64,000 nt of DNA from Humulus lupulus (lineage: Eukaryota > Streptophyta > Magnoliopsida > Rosales > Cannabaceae), in assembly GCF_963169125.1 (NCBI RefSeq), contig NC_084802.1:114146903-114210902 (forward strand), read 5' to 3'. The notes beneath the pieces were generated by a model. That model was given only the letters and a program-made list of their open reading frames with translations, was not told the origin of the DNA and ran no database searches. The position numbers and the translations under genes were made by a program. Shown one piece after another: positions 34,660-46,419 of this stretch; within the stretch, counting starts at the first letter, position 1, and each line of letters opens with the position of its first letter.

Positions 34660-36070
34660 ATGGTGTCTAACACTCGAGCCAGGGGAGGTCGAGTTGTTAA
34701 TCCACCAGACCTAGCTGAGTGAGCGACTATTGACCAAGATGTAGGTCGTGGCCGAGGTAGAGGAAGGGGTCGAGGCCGAGGGAGATGCACTGGACAAAGA
34801 GAACAGTCGGAACCAAATCTAGCAACTCAGATAGAGGATCTGAGAAGGGTTGTGCATAAGGAGAATGTGGTGAATGCCCAGATGTTCGAGGCACTAATGT
34901 AGAGATTCCCAGAAGCGCCACACAACCCCGCACCCCCAGCACCCCGGGAAGACGTTCCCGAACAATAGGAATTCTCAGTGCAAGAAGACACACTTGTGGG
35001 AGCAAATCAACCAGCTGATGCATCTAGGATAGAACAGCCGAAATCAATCTTGGAACGGTTTAGCTGGCAAAATCAACCTGTGTTCAAAGGAACTTCAGAA
35101 CTCTTGATGGCAGAGGAATGGGTCAGCATTCTAGATAGAATCTTTGACTTTGTCGCGGCTACCGAAAGGGAAAAGGGTAATTTGTGTAGTGCATATGTTA
35201 AGGAAGGATGCCCGAACCTGGTGGGATATTTCTAGGAAAGGACGTGACGTGGCACAAATGGAAAGGGCAGAATTTCTGGTCCTGTTCAATGCTAAGTACA
35301 ACAACCAAAGCGGATCTTCTGGGAGGGTTGCATCCAGAGGGAATCAAAGTATGGGGAAGACCCATACTCCAAGAAACACTCAGTTTTCTAATGGTGGAAA
35401 TAATAAACGAAGAATGGAGCCACCAAGCCAAAGTTGATACTTCAACAAGCAGCCAAGGTGAGAAAACAACTATTGGCTGCAGTGTAACAAAAGCAATCGA
35501 TGCCACCTAGGTGAGTGCAACAACAACAACTACTTCACCTATGGAAAGCCAGGTCATTTCTATAGGTACTACCCGAATCATAGTCAGAAGGGAGGAAACG
35601 ACCACCCAAAGCCAGTACGAACTTCACCACAAGTCTATGCACTCACCAATGGTGATAAAGGAGCTAGGACTTTTGACATGGTGTCAAGACAGCTTCCTGT
35701 GGATAATAACTCAGCATATGCGGTAATGGACACTGGTGCATCCCATTCTTTTATAGCTGCATCATATGTTGAAAAGATAGATAGGAAGCCTGAGCCTACG
35801 ACAAATCTATGTGGTGTATCCTTACCTTCGGAAGACCGACGTTACTTCTCTTTACACTTCCGGGGCTTGCTCCATTCTCGCGGTCCTATCCTTAGGTTTT
35901 TTGTTCTCCCTTATGATGTACCTACCAAGGTACCCCCCCCCCCCCCCGTGTATGAATTCCTTAATTTCCACCTTCAAATGAGTACATTCGACTGTGGTGT
36001 GGTTGATATCCTTATGGTATTAACAATACTTGTTGGAGTCCCTTTTGGATCAGTCCATTTTCATTGGTAG
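34660..36070 (+). pseudogene. E6 gag-protease remnant
   Basis: Starts MVSNTRARGGRVV at 34660 with an early TGA and two TAG codons, then the gag core (SILERFSWQNQPVFKGTSE, LMAEEWVSILDRIFDF). After a frameshift near 35175 it reads HMLRKDARTWWDISRKG. The usual KFDRLAKF part is missing (internal deletion after YNNQS). A decayed knuckle (YGKPGHFYRYYP) is followed by protease VMDTGASHSFIAASYVEKI at about 35720. It fades after a (C)15 run at 35933-35947. No RT follows before the copia element. Confidence 0.85.
35933..35947. repeat. (C)15 homopolymer
   Basis: Fifteen consecutive C residues inside the E6 protease region; E6 coding similarity stops soon after. Confidence 0.9.
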
Positions 36071-36189
36071 GGGTCTTCTGAAGGGAACTTGATTCTCATT
36101 TTTTATGAGTATATGCTCCATGTATTCACCAAGTTTGTACAGAAGGTATATAGTGTTTTCCCATTTTCGCCTCCCCATGTGTGTTTTCT

Positions 36190-36378
36190 TTATCGATCAT
36201 CCCTTGGCCCTTCATAAGCTCTCCTATTTTTTGTGCCACTCGAGCCTTCATGAGCCGAGGGTTTAGATGGGGCTTCACTTTTTCCTATCTTCAGGTTCTC
36301 ATAGCCGTCTTCGATGCAAATATACTTTTGTGCTCTTTCATAGAAGTCGTGTAAATCAGTGACCTCCCTTTTGAGCAT
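36190..36378 (-). pseudogene. Antisense gag fragment, Tat/Retand-like
   Basis: 63 codons on the minus strand. LHDFYERAQKYICIEDGYEN matches the conserved R/KAQKYI-x-x-E block at the end of the gag domain in Tat-lineage gypsy elements. It is followed by a Lys/Ser-rich stretch and stops just before the copia LTR start. A lone fragment, truncated at both ends and opposite in strand to E6. Confidence 0.5.
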
Positions 36379-36581
36379 AATTGTTGATAGATAAGTGAAA
36401 ATCGAACCCCATGATTTGATTGTTGCTATAAATTAGTAGTTTCATTATTTATAAGATTTTAATTATCTTTGTGATTTAAAGTTTATTCTATAATTAAGAA
36501 GATTAGGTGTATAAACCCTATAAATAGGATTGTATTTACTGATGGAAATATTGAGAAATAAGAAAAACAATTTTTTCTTAC

Positions 36582-36931
36582 TGATAGAACCGAGGTCCAT
36601 TTTACTTATTCTACGAGAGGTAAACTGGTCAATAGGCAAGCATAATGGGGTTGGGTCTCTTGTATGTGAGGGTGGGTAGTGTGGTAATTTTTTAGTGTGT
36701 TAGTGGTAAACTGGTATAGTGTCTGAGTGTGAGAGAGAGGGTATGCTAGAGCTTGTAATTGCTTTATTGCGTCAGGACGGACACATGCTCTTGAATACTT
36801 ATGGTTGTACATGGAGTTTCTATTTGTTTTATCTTTTCATTGAATAACAACTCTCTCTCCATATCCAACCTACTGTTATTTGTGTATTGTTCCATTATTT
36901 ATACTCATTTGCAGGGAGTCAGAGCATATCA
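36582..36931 (+). repeat. Reina 5' LTR
   Basis: 350 bp, alignable end to end with 40240-40590. Contains GAGAGAGAGGGTATGCTAGAGC shared by both LTRs. Clear divergence between the two LTRs shows an old insertion. Confidence 0.92.
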
Positions 36932-36933
36932 AG

Positions 36934-36945
36934 TTGTATCAGAGC
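36934..36945 (+). promoter_or_regulatory. Reina primer-binding site
   Basis: TTGTATCAGAGC, one base off the initiator-Met site, two bases after the LTR. Confidence 0.8.
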
Positions 36946-36999
36946 AGTCCGGTCTTGTGGATGCCAGTGATGACTCGGATGGAATCCTGAGTTGATTCT

Positions 37000-37740
37000 A
37001 TGGAAAGGGATGTTGGGGTCTTGAAGGAGACTGTTCAGTCCCATTCCCACGATCTAGCTATGATTACTAAGAAGTTGGAGCTGGTCTTTAAGGGTGATGG
37101 GCCACCTTCGTCATGGTCGACTCACGGCAGTGGCAGTGGGGGTTGCCCACATGAAGCATCGGAGGGTCCTCGCTCTGGGGATCCTCATGAATGGACTTAC
37201 CAAGTTGATCGGTATTTTGGGTTGCAGCGGTTGTCGTCATCAGAGTAACTAGAAGTGGCGTTGATGTGTTTGGAAGGGGTAGCTCTGTATTGGCTCTACT
37301 AGGAGAACCTTCATCATCCGATTGGCAACTGGGAAGACAATAAGGTGCCGCTCCTTTGTCAATTTCATCCCATCCATGAAGATTCGGTGTTCGATTGGTT
37401 CTTTGGTCTTCAACAACTCTTCACCATGCAAGAGTACCGATGGCAATTCATGATGTGGCTTCTTTGATGGGTACTGTCTCAGACTCCAGTTTGGAGTCTA
37501 CCTTCATCGAGGGTCTGAAAATGGAGGTCCAGGGCCCACTCTGCATTTTGGAGCCCACTGGTCTTGTTAAGGCCATGTAATTGGCAAAGGCCATTGAGGC
37601 CAACCAAACCTTGGTCTGCGCCCATCGAGCTAGCCCAAGCAAGTTTAGCCCAACCAAACCTCCGGGAACATTGAATGTGTTGGGGTCGAAGGGTACCTTC
37701 TCTTCATCTTCTTCTAAGACGTCTTCTTCAGCCACTCTCA
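37000..37740 (+). pseudogene. Reina gag remnant
   Basis: Starts MERDVGVLKETVQSHSHDL. It has the Reina gag signature EWTYQVDRYFGLQRLSSSE followed by a stop, then LEVALMCLEGVALYW in the same frame, and later a Pro/Ser-rich linker near 37640-37720. A partial knuckle (CFKCEGK-like) is visible near 37800. Several stops. Confidence 0.8.
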
Positions 37741-37924
37741 CAGTGACTTATCAGTAGCTTATTGAAGCAGAGATTCAAGATTGGAAAGCACGTAGAGTAT
37801 GCTTTAAGTGTGAGGGCAAGTGACATAGGGGTCACGAATGAAAATTTCCTGTGCTCCAGATTATTATTCTTCAAGATGAGGACATGGAAGAGGTGAGGAT
37901 GATCCCATCGAGGGGTCCCTGGGT

Positions 37925-38212
37925 TTGCCTCCTTCGACCACGTTGGAGGCCCAATTGAACGAAGTTTCTCTCAACTCGGTAGTCAGCTTGACATCTCCTA
38001 AGACAATGAAGCTTCTCGGCAACATCAATGGCCATGAGGTGGGGGTCCTCATTGGCAGTGGAGCCACCCACAACTTTATTACCTTTGAGCTAGCTTCTAA
38101 ATTGTCTATGCCCATTTCTTTGACTAATTCGTATGGGGTTCAAATGGGTACACGTCAAGAAATGAAAGAGGAGGGTATTTTTCATGCGGTACCCTCATGT
38201 TGCAGGAATTGA
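37925..38212 (+). pseudogene. Reina protease
   Basis: Contains MKLLGNINGHEVGVLIGSGA then THNFITFELASKL. The catalytic Asp of D-S-G is replaced by Gly (IGSGATHNF), so the protease active site is lost. The frame changes after about 38200. Confidence 0.8.
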
Positions 38213-39245
38213 AGATCATGGATGATTACCGATGTTATTTTGGGCATACTGTGGCTAGAAACATAGGGGGGAACGTACCACCATTGGAAAGACCACATTA
38301 TGAAGCTTAATGTTAATGGCAAGGTCATTACTCTTCAATTGATGATGCGCCTTCTCCAACATGAGCGCCAAGAGGTTTGGGTGGAGCTGGGATGTACGAC
38401 TGTTGCATCTAACATTTCAGTGGTATCCAAGGTTATGGCAGGGCTATTCTAGTAGTTTAAGACTGTGTTTGAAGTGCCTACTTCCTTATCACTGATTCGC
38501 ATTCATGAGCACACAATTCCTTTGCATGAGAGTGCTTCGTCGGTGAGTGTGTGGCCCTATCGCTCTGCTCAAATTCAAAACAAGGAAATTGAGTGATTAG
38601 TTAGGGAGATGTTGGCAGCCGACATCATTCAGCCAAGTACTAGTCCATTTTTTAGTCTAGTGCTATTGGTCAAGAAGAAGGATGGAAGCTAGCGCTTCTA
38701 TGTTGATTACTGTGCTCTTAATCGTGAGATGGTGACTGATAACTTTCCCATTCCCACCATTGATGAGCTCCTCGATGAGTTTCACGCGGCGCAAGTCTTT
38801 TCCCAGTTAGATTTACGCTTTGGCTATCATCAGATTCGTATCCAAGCCACGGATATCCAAAAGACGGCATTCTGAACTCATGAAGGCCATTACAAGTTCT
38901 TGGTTATGCCGCTTGGGCTTACCAATGCTCCTACTACATTCATGTCAGTTATGAACGAGGTGTTCAAACCGTATCTCCATCACTTTGTGCTAGTGTTCTT
39001 TGATGAGATCTTGGTATAGTCCGGATGACAAGCCTCATGAGCAACACCTCTCTATGGTCCTACAAATCTTAGCAACCCATCAGTTGTATGCCAACTTGAA
39101 TAAATGTTGTTTTGGACAACACAAGTTGTAGTACTTGGGGCATATCATCTCAGGTGAAGGTGTGGTTGTGGACTCTTCCAAGGTCCAAGCCATGTTATAT
39201 TAGCTGATACCCACTACACTCAAGGAGCTCTACGGATTTTTAGGC
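38213..39245 (+). pseudogene. Reina reverse transcriptase (first part)
   Basis: Degraded RT with recognisable blocks: SPFFSLVLLVKKKDGS (followed by a stop), [46 protein letters not shown] and LVFFDEILV, where the catalytic DD reads DE. YLGHIISGEGVVVDSSKVQA and the [13 protein letters not shown] start follow. At least six stops. Confidence 0.85.
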
Positions 39246-39950
39246 TTGACAAGGTACTACCGGAAGTTTGTAGCAGGCTATGGAGCCATCACACGACCCT
39301 TGATGGACCAGCTCAAGAAGGATCATTTTGGGTGGACCGAGGCAGCCACTCAGGGATTTCAAGCCCTCAAGCGAGCCATGACTTCGATTCCCATCCTTGC
39401 TCTCCACGATTTTTTGAAGACTTTTGTAGTGGAGACCGATGCTTCGAGGTTTGGCATTGGGGCGACCTCTTGCCTACTTCAGTCAAGTTTTGAAACCGAG
39501 AGCCCAACTTAAGTCTATCTACAAAAATAAGCTTATGGCCATTATTCTTGTGGTTCTCAAGTGGCGACGTTAGTTGTTGGGGCGCAAGTTCGTAGTGTGG
39601 ACTGACTAATAGAGCTTGAAGTTTTTGTTAGACCAGGGACTGGTTTCTACGGAAAACCAAAAGTGGCTGGTCAATCTCCTTTGTTACGATTTTGAGATTC
39701 AGTACTGTCCGAGTGTTAGCAACTGCGCAGCTGATGCCTTGCCTTTAGTAGGGGCCGTTGAGTGTTCAGTGCTGACATTTACTTCTTAGCTAGATTGGAA
39801 TGTGGTTGAACAAGAGGTGCAGGAGGACAAATTTTGGAGTAGCGTGTTTACTAATTTGGCAGCGGGAAAGGATGTCTCAGGCTTTGCAGCTAATTGAGGG
39901 CGCCTAATGTACAAAGACAGGTTGTTTTTGGCGGCTACCTTATCTCTTAT
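39246..39950 (+). pseudogene. Reina RT thumb and RNase H
   Basis: The RT thumb ([22 protein letters not shown]) is followed by RNase [13 protein letters not shown], a decayed MAIILVVLKWRR and VVWTD. The end of the domain, FEIQYCPSVSNCAADAL, fits the conserved IxYxPGxxNxxADAL block. Stops and one frame change. Confidence 0.85.
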
Positions 39951-40222
39951 TCCATTGGTCATTCCGTGGAGTCTCGCTATCCACCCTGTGTTCCATGTGT
40001 CCCAACTTCTCCCACCTTGCCTCCCTCCTTAACGGCCAATCTTGAGCTCATTGTGGAACCCTCAAAATCCTGGATGTTCACCGTCATGCTACAGATTCTG
40101 GACAGCAAGTAGAATTGTTGATCAACTGGAAAAACTTGCCCTTGTTTGAAGCTACTTGGGAGCTCTTTGACACCATCTGCCTTCAGTTTCCTTCATTTGA
40201 CCTTGAGGACAAGGTTCAAGAT
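39951..40222 (+). pseudogene. Reina chromodomain joined to RNase H by integrase deletion
   Basis: HPVFHVSQLLPP (the C-terminal integrase block) follows within about 50 bases of the post-RNase H linker, so the zinc-binding and catalytic core of integrase are missing. The chromodomain reads LLINWKNLPLFEATWELFDT. A frame change lies near 40060. Confidence 0.85.
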
Positions 40223-40223
40223 T

Positions 40224-40237
40224 TGGGGTGGGGGGGT
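40224..40237 (+). promoter_or_regulatory. Reina polypurine tract
   Basis: GGGGTGGGGGGGT run directly before the 3' LTR (TGATA at 40240). Confidence 0.75.
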
Positions 40238-40239
40238 AA

Positions 40240-40590
40240 TGATAAACCCAAGGTCCGTTTTACTTATGCTAGGAGATGTAAACGGGTCAATGGGCAGGCA
40301 TAGTGTGATTGGGTCTCTTGTATGTGAGGGTGTCTAATGTGGTAATTGCTGAGTTTATTAGTGGTAAGCTGATAAGGTGTCTGTGTGTGAGAGAGAGGGT
40401 ATGCTAGAGCTTTTAATTGCTTTCTTGCATCAGGAGGGACCCAGGCTCTCGAATACCTATGGTTGTACTTGGAGTTTCTGTTTATTTTCCCTTTGGGATT
40501 GAATAACAACTATCTCTCCATATCCAACCTACTATTATTTGTGTACTGTTCCATTGTTTATACTCACTTGCAGGCAGTCGGAGCATATCA
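40240..40590 (+). repeat. Reina 3' LTR
   Basis: 351 bp matching 36582-36931; ends GAGCATATCA. Confidence 0.92.
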
Positions 40591-40606
40591 CCTACAATTT
40601 TTTATA

Positions 40607-40619
40607 TGGTACCAGAGCC
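40607..40619 (+). promoter_or_regulatory. Copia primer-binding site
   Basis: TGGTACCAGAGCC about ten bases after the copia LTR end; one base from the initiator-Met site. Confidence 0.75.
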
Positions 40620-41199
40620 ATAAGGCTCTTTCCTTTTGTTTTTTTATTGGGTCCATCACCCTTGTCAAGTCTGACCATTCCTTTACGGTTCCGATGACAT
40701 CTCCGGCTCCAGGCAACATTTGCAACTCTAGTCTGGCGTAGCTCCATTCGTTGTCCTCATCTAGACCGACATAGCTCTCAAATGCAGGCATAGCTCCCAT
40801 CCATCGTCCCATGTTTTTTCTCTCAGTCTGGCAACATCCTCTCTTCTCAGGCGAAGTCCTAATCATCCTATCTTCTTAGGCGAGTCCCAAGCCCTTGTCA
40901 GCATTTGGCTCAGCTTCCAGGCACCTAGGCGATTTCATTCAGCATCTGCCCCTTCATTGTTTTCCCCATGCGCCTCAACCCTTCCCTGTCTCACTTTCTT
41001 CAGACTAATGCCAAAGCTCCTTTTCCAGCCCCAAGTTTTCCCAACTGTTCTAGGCCCATTTTTTTCATAAATTGGTCAGTCAATTGTCTCCAACAATGTC
41101 AAGCTATGAAGAAGTTTCATCCCAAACCAGTGGGCCCACTCAACTTACAACCCAAACTTAGGCCCAAAGTCAGTCCTCTAGCTCCATCGGCTCCATTTA

Positions 41200-42030
41200 C
41201 AATCATGACAGCAACTCTCTGCACATAATAGCCCACGAGCATGATGGTAGGAAATATCTACAATGGGCACAGTCGGTAAAATTTGTTATTTGTGGGCATG
41301 GCAAACTTGGGTACCTCACTGGAGACCTTCCTGCCCCTCCTTTGATGGACGCAACCTACATGGTGTGGCAGGCTGAGAATTATATTGTCCTTGCATGGAT
41401 TATTAATTAAATGGATCCTAAAATTAGTCGAAGGTATTTATTTTTTCAAACTGCTAAGGAATTCTGGGATGCTGCTAAGAAGATGTACTCTGTCCTTGGG
41501 AATGCCTCTCAGATTTTTGAAATTCATACCAAACTCAAAGAAATCAAGCAAAGTAATCACACAATTACCCAATATTTTTCAGGCTTACAAACCTGTGGCA
41601 GGAACTTGATTTATACCTGTGTACCACACCTTTGTGTGCTAACTGCACCACACTCCAACGCCCACAAATATAAAAAAAAAGCGGGTATTTGAGTTTCTTA
41701 CTGGTTGCACATTGTCGCGTAAGGCTTACCACTCCAGAATAGCCACCCATCGAGAGCTCAACACTGGTCTCAAAGTTTAGCCCCCCACAATTTGGTAGAT
41801 CCACTCCCACCCTCAACCTAATCAAAAGGTTTAACAACCTTGGTGTGATCACTGTCAACGCCATGGTCACACTCGCTTCACTTGTTGGGAAATTCATGGT
41901 AAACCACCAAACTGGACTCCTCGTCACCAGAATGACGAAAAGGCCAACCAAACTCAAAGTGAGGGTCACACAAATATGAGTGGCACTGCTACCCCTTCAT
42001 TCAGTAAGGAACAACTCGAGCATTTATACG
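41200..42030 (+). pseudogene. Copia gag (UBN2 type)
   Basis: Reads SNSLHIIAHEHDGRKYLQWA, VKFVICGHGKLGYLTGDLPA, then a stop, then MDPKISRRYLFFQTAKEFWD and ASQIFEIHTKLKEIKQ, the usual copia gag core. The CCHC knuckle CDHCQRHGHTRFTC is intact at 41844-41885. Stops and a short insertion around 41620-41680 disrupt the middle. Confidence 0.85.
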
Positions 42031-42050
42031 TGCTCCTCAGTTAATCCTCC

Positions 42051-42389
42051 ATGATATCCAATTCTGGTCCAGAGTCTCACAGTGCCTCAGTTACCCATTT
42101 TGGTAATTTTTCTTCCGCTTTTCAAACACCATGGATCATCGATTCAGGCGCCACTGATCACATGACATGTTTACCTCATTTGTATGATTCTTATTGTCCT
42201 TGCTCTACTACCTCTAGTGATAAGATTGCAGATGGTACTCACTCACCTATTGCAGGAATTGGCACCATAAAATTGTCTATTGATTTACTTCTTAAATCAG
42301 CACTCCATGTTCCTTCATTAAAATGCAATTTAATCTTTGTTCAAAAATTAACTTCTGACAATTTAAGTATCTATCATCAGGGAGGATGA
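42051..42389 (+). pseudogene. Copia protease
   Basis: 113-codon open stretch with catalytic motif WIIDSGATDHMTC at about 42129, followed by IADGTHSPIAGIGTI and LKSALHVPSLKCNL, the normal strands of copia protease. The motif is intact; the frame is lost at about 42385. Confidence 0.88.
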
Positions 42390-43400
42390 TTGGCAGTGCT
42401 AGGATTCGTGATGAACTTTATTTCTTTCGATATCCGCCCAAAGATCAGGCCTCTTTGCATTGTTTGACTTCAAATTCTATTTCTAATTCTGTTTTCAATT
42501 CAATTTCTCGAACAATAATGTTATGGCATTGCCGACTTGGACATACAAGTTTTTTATATTTAAAACATTTGTTCCCTTCTTTATTTATCAATAAAAAGGT
42601 TGTTGATTTTCAATGTGATATATGCCAACATGCTAAACATACTCGTGTGTCATTTCCTCGCAAACTATATACACCTTCCAACCTACTCTCTCTTGTTCAC
42701 AGTGACTTATGGGGACCATCAAAAGTCACTACCTCTTATGGGAATTGTTTGTTTATTACCTTCATAGATGACAATACCAAGATCACTTGGGTTGATCTAC
42801 TTAGGCACAAATCTGAAACCATCCAAGTCTTCAAAAACTTCCACCAAATGATCCATACATAGTACCAAACCTCTATTAGTACACTTCACACTCATATTGG
42901 TACTTAATATTTCAATACCACTCTCGATCCCTGTCTTCTACATCATGGGATTGCTCATCAAAGTTCTTGTGTGGATACTCCGCAACATAATGGCATAACA
43001 GAAAGGAAAAATCATCATCTCTTAGAAGTAGCTCATGCCATTATGTTCAATATGCATGTTCCAAAATATCTTTGGGGTGATGTTGTCCATACCGCTACTT
43101 ATATAATTAATCATCTCCCCAGTTGACTCCTTCAATTCAAAACACCATACTCTATTCTTCAGTCTCTCTAAGCTTATATTTCTATAAACACTCTGCCAGT
43201 CAAAGTTTTTGGTTGCACTGCCTTTCTCCACATGCACTCCCACCACTGAAGTAAACTTGATACTCAAACTATAAAAACTGTTTTCCAAGGATATTCTCCT
43301 ACATAGAAGGGCTACTGTTATTAGGGTCCTCTCACAAAGAAATCCTAAACCTTAAGGGGTGTCACTTTTTCTATAATTCTTCTTATTTCACTCGCACCTC
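42386..43400 (+). pseudogene. Copia integrase with GAG-pre-integrase domain
   Basis: Zinc ligands are in MLWHCRLGHTSFLYLKHLF and CDICQHAKH; the core starts VHSDLWGPSKVTTSYGN and FITFIDDNTK. After stops at 42862 and 42906 the frame carries TPQHNGITERKNHHLLEVAH with the catalytic Glu. Degraded C-terminal coding continues to about 43400. Confidence 0.85.
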
Positions 43401-43506
43401 ACTTCAGGGGGAGCACCTCCATCATGAGCAAGAAGCGCAGTCATCGGGGGCCTTACAATTACCCCTAGATACTTCATTCCCTTTAGAGTCAGATACTCCT
43501 GCTCCT

Positions 43507-43614
43507 CAAGATCATCCATCTTCTTTTGCTTCTCAAGATCACCCATCTTATTTTGCTTCTCAAAATCACTCATCTTCTTATGCATCTCAAGATCATCAAT
43601 CTCCTCCTGCTTCT
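43507..43614 (+). repeat. 27-bp tandem repeat, four units, in the copia polyprotein
   Basis: Units start at 43507, 43534, 43561 and 43588. They encode a nine-residue repeat, QDHPSSFAS and variants, in the linker between integrase and RT. Confidence 0.88.
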
Positions 43615-43635
43615 CACATAAACAACGAAATACGG

Positions 43636-44102
43636 ATGTATACCAAAAGAGAAAGAAATAAACATGTAACGAATCCATATCACAGTCAAGAATTCAATCT
43701 GGTGATAGAACCACTTCCCTCAGATGATGCAAGTAAAATTCCCTCAAACACTCAGTCAGATCTAGATATTCCTATTGCATTAAGAAAAAGAACTAGATCT
43801 TATACCCGAAACCCTATTTCAAAATTCATCTGTTATGCAAAATTATCATCTCCATTTAGAGCTTTTACCTCTAGTCTGTCAGATGTTGTGATTCCCAGGA
43901 ATATCAATGAAGCACTTGGTACTTCTCAATGGAAGACGATAGTTCTCAAAGAAATAAAACCCCTTGAGAATAATGGAACTTGGAGACTAGTGGAGTTACC
44001 ACCAGAAAAGAAAATAATAGGGTGCAAATGGGTATTCATGGTCAAATACAATGCAAATGGATCTATGAGAGGTACAAAGTACGGTTAGTTTCCAAGTGTT
44101 TA
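43636..44102 (+). pseudogene. Copia reverse transcriptase N-terminus, truncated
   Basis: RVT_2-type start: ISKFICYAKL, NINEALGTSQWKTIVLKEIK, ENNGTWRLVELPPEKKIIGC, KWVFMVKYNANGSM. A one-base loss near 44070 shifts the frame, and the E3 LTR begins at 44103. Confidence 0.88.
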
Positions 44103-46374
44103 TGTAACGCCCTGAATAGGCTGGACCGTTACACTGTGTGTTAAAAATAGTGCCTATCTCATTAAGCAAGTCATTTGGACTTAAAAGTGTGATTAGATTA
44201 AAATACAGTTTGGTGTTAAAAGTTTATGATCAAAAGTTGAACTTTTCATTAAAAGGTTTGAATAATTACAAGGATCCCAAAAGTTTGTAAATAAAATACA
44301 AGTTTATCACAAATTACAGACTTAGCCGACCTAATCGGAAAATTTTCAACGAAAGACTCTTGTTCCCCAAAATATCTCGACCGTGGTGGCCGAGCAGGGT
44401 GAGTATGTACACACCAAAAACTCTCCAACTCATGGTTGGTCCAGCTTTCCTTTACCCCTACCTGCATCATGAAGCACCCGTGAGGCGAGGTTCAGCAGGA
44501 AAACCCAAACAATCATACAAATAATCAGATAACATTAACATGTATTGCATACTTTATAACCACAATCAATTCACATAGATTTTCCACACAATACACTTTG
44601 TATACAATATTTGATTGATGTCGAGTAGATGGTTTCCATGTCTTTACAATGGCCTCACCACTATGGCGGATATAGCATCTGCATTATGGCCCCACCACTA
44701 GAGGATACATTACACGTGTAATGCCATTTAACAACATTTCAACAGAGCAATTAGTACAAGCAAGTATATCAACATAAATTCAAACACAACAGGCATTCAA
44801 CTATAAATGGTTACATGACACAGTCATTCCATTGCCTTATAATTTGGGCACACGGCCTACACTTGGAGCAAGAAATGGTTTTCTTACCTCGAGTCCTCTG
44901 CAATAGGTTAAAGCAACAACGAGCACGATCTTTTCCTTCCCGAGCCTTACGATACCCCTAGTAACAACACAATAATGGATATCCATCAAGAACTAAACCA
45001 ATTAAAAGCTTCAAGATTGAGTTCTAGCCTTTGGGACCACAAATTCTACTAAACTGGGTAGTAGAATCATTCCCGACCCTTTAGGTTTGTGTTCCCGTAC
45101 TCAAAATCCCTATTTGGCTAATTTTCCACATTTGAGTCGCGACGCCGCTGACTAAGGGTCATGACTCTCTACAAGTCAGAGAACCCTCCAAGCCATTTCT
45201 CTGGACAGGCGCCACAGCACAGTCTACCATGCGCTGCAACGCAGTCCACCAAGCACCGCGATACCAAGATGATTTAGAGAACCGCCCCAGCCTCCGAGTT
45301 CTTGCGGGTCGCGGCGCACCAAGAACAACGTCGCGATGCAACCCCGTGAACCCAGAATTTCCATAACTTTTCTTTGAGCCAAATCCTTTAAAAGCTCTTA
45401 AAGTTGCCCCAAAGTCCCTAACGGAGCCTAGAACTCTTACTAACATAACATAAACAATTATTTTTCCCTCCAAAACCAAACCAAATCCTTAACAAAACTC
45501 AAAATTCAATCCTTGAGTTAAAACTGCGAAACACTCTAAAACTAAACAAGTAATTCATCAAAACAAGGTTTAAGACCTTACCTCCACTATATATTTTGAC
45601 TCTAAGCTACCTTTAGACCAATCCTCGCTCCAAACTCCATAGATTTCCATGCCAAACTCCTCCAAAAATTCAAAGAAACCAATTAGCTAAAAGGGACAAA
45701 GAGAAAATGTGAGAAAGAGAAAGAGAGTTGAGCTGAGAGTGTTTTGTGCTATCTGAAAGTTTCACCCAACTTCTAGGTGACTAAGGTAATCCAAGGCTAG
45801 GGAAAACACCAAAACGTCCTTAGCCTAAAACCTTGCTCTGTAATGCCCTTAAGGGGAATATCGTCATTTGTCACATTTTCCCGCTAAACCTCTAATTCCA
45901 CTTAAGATTCCCAATTAATCCCACTAATCTTCCAAACACTAATATTTTTCCCTAATTATAACTCATACTCTAATATCCCTAGTAATTAAATAAATTACAA
46001 AAATTCCCCTATGCTCACCCCGAGCTGGGTATAACTCCCCGTTATGATTTTTCTACCAAAGGGCTCACAAGGATCGCCTCGTGCCACATATCTCAAATAT
46101 ATCCACATAATAATGTGGTCCCACTCACAAAGAACATATAATTTACAATTCTACCCTCAATGGGTCAAATTATGAAAAATGCCCTTTTTTCATCAAAACG
46201 GGCCCGCAGTCACATTTAATGCACATAAGCATGCATAAAGTCATATTATCATACAACTTATATATTTCACATAATCACACATATATTCAATTAAATTCAC
46301 ATATTAACCCATTTATGCCCTCCTGGCACACCAATCGAGACACTAAGCCTTATTAGCGAATTTGGGACATTACA
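44103..46374 (-). repeat. E3 3' LTR
   Basis: 2272 bp, TGTAACGCCCTGAATAGG...GGGACATTACA. Minus-strand donor-like GAG|GTAAGA (44888/44887) and GAG|GTAAGG (45582/45581); branch/acceptor-like CTCAC (44484-44480) with TGCAG|G ending 44462. GC island at about 45134-45350. Confidence 0.93.
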
Positions 46375-46419
46375 ACTATCCTGTCCTACTAAAAATTTCG
46401 TCCTCGAAATTTACCTGAA

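Larger units (their letters stand above)
36582..40590 (+). mobile_element. Reina-type chromovirus inserted in the copia 5' LTR
   Basis: LTRs 36582-36931 and 40240-40590 (350/351 bp, TGATA...CATATCA), flanked by CTTAC (36577-36581) and CCTAC (40591-40595), a 5-bp duplication with one later mutation. Primer site, polypurine tract and gag-pol are on the plus strand. The 4.0-kb length is short for this group because most of integrase is deleted. Confidence 0.92.
36382..44102 (+). mobile_element. Ty1/copia element, 3' part missing
   Basis: The 5' LTR (about 200 bp, from TGTTGATAG at 36382, end CCTACA at 40596) is split by a Reina element. Then come a primer site, UBN2-type gag with CCHC knuckle, protease, integrase and the N-terminus of RT, in the copia order with integrase before RT. 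E3 is inserted at 44103 within RT, and the rest is not seen in the window. Many stops and frameshifts. Confidence 0.85.
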
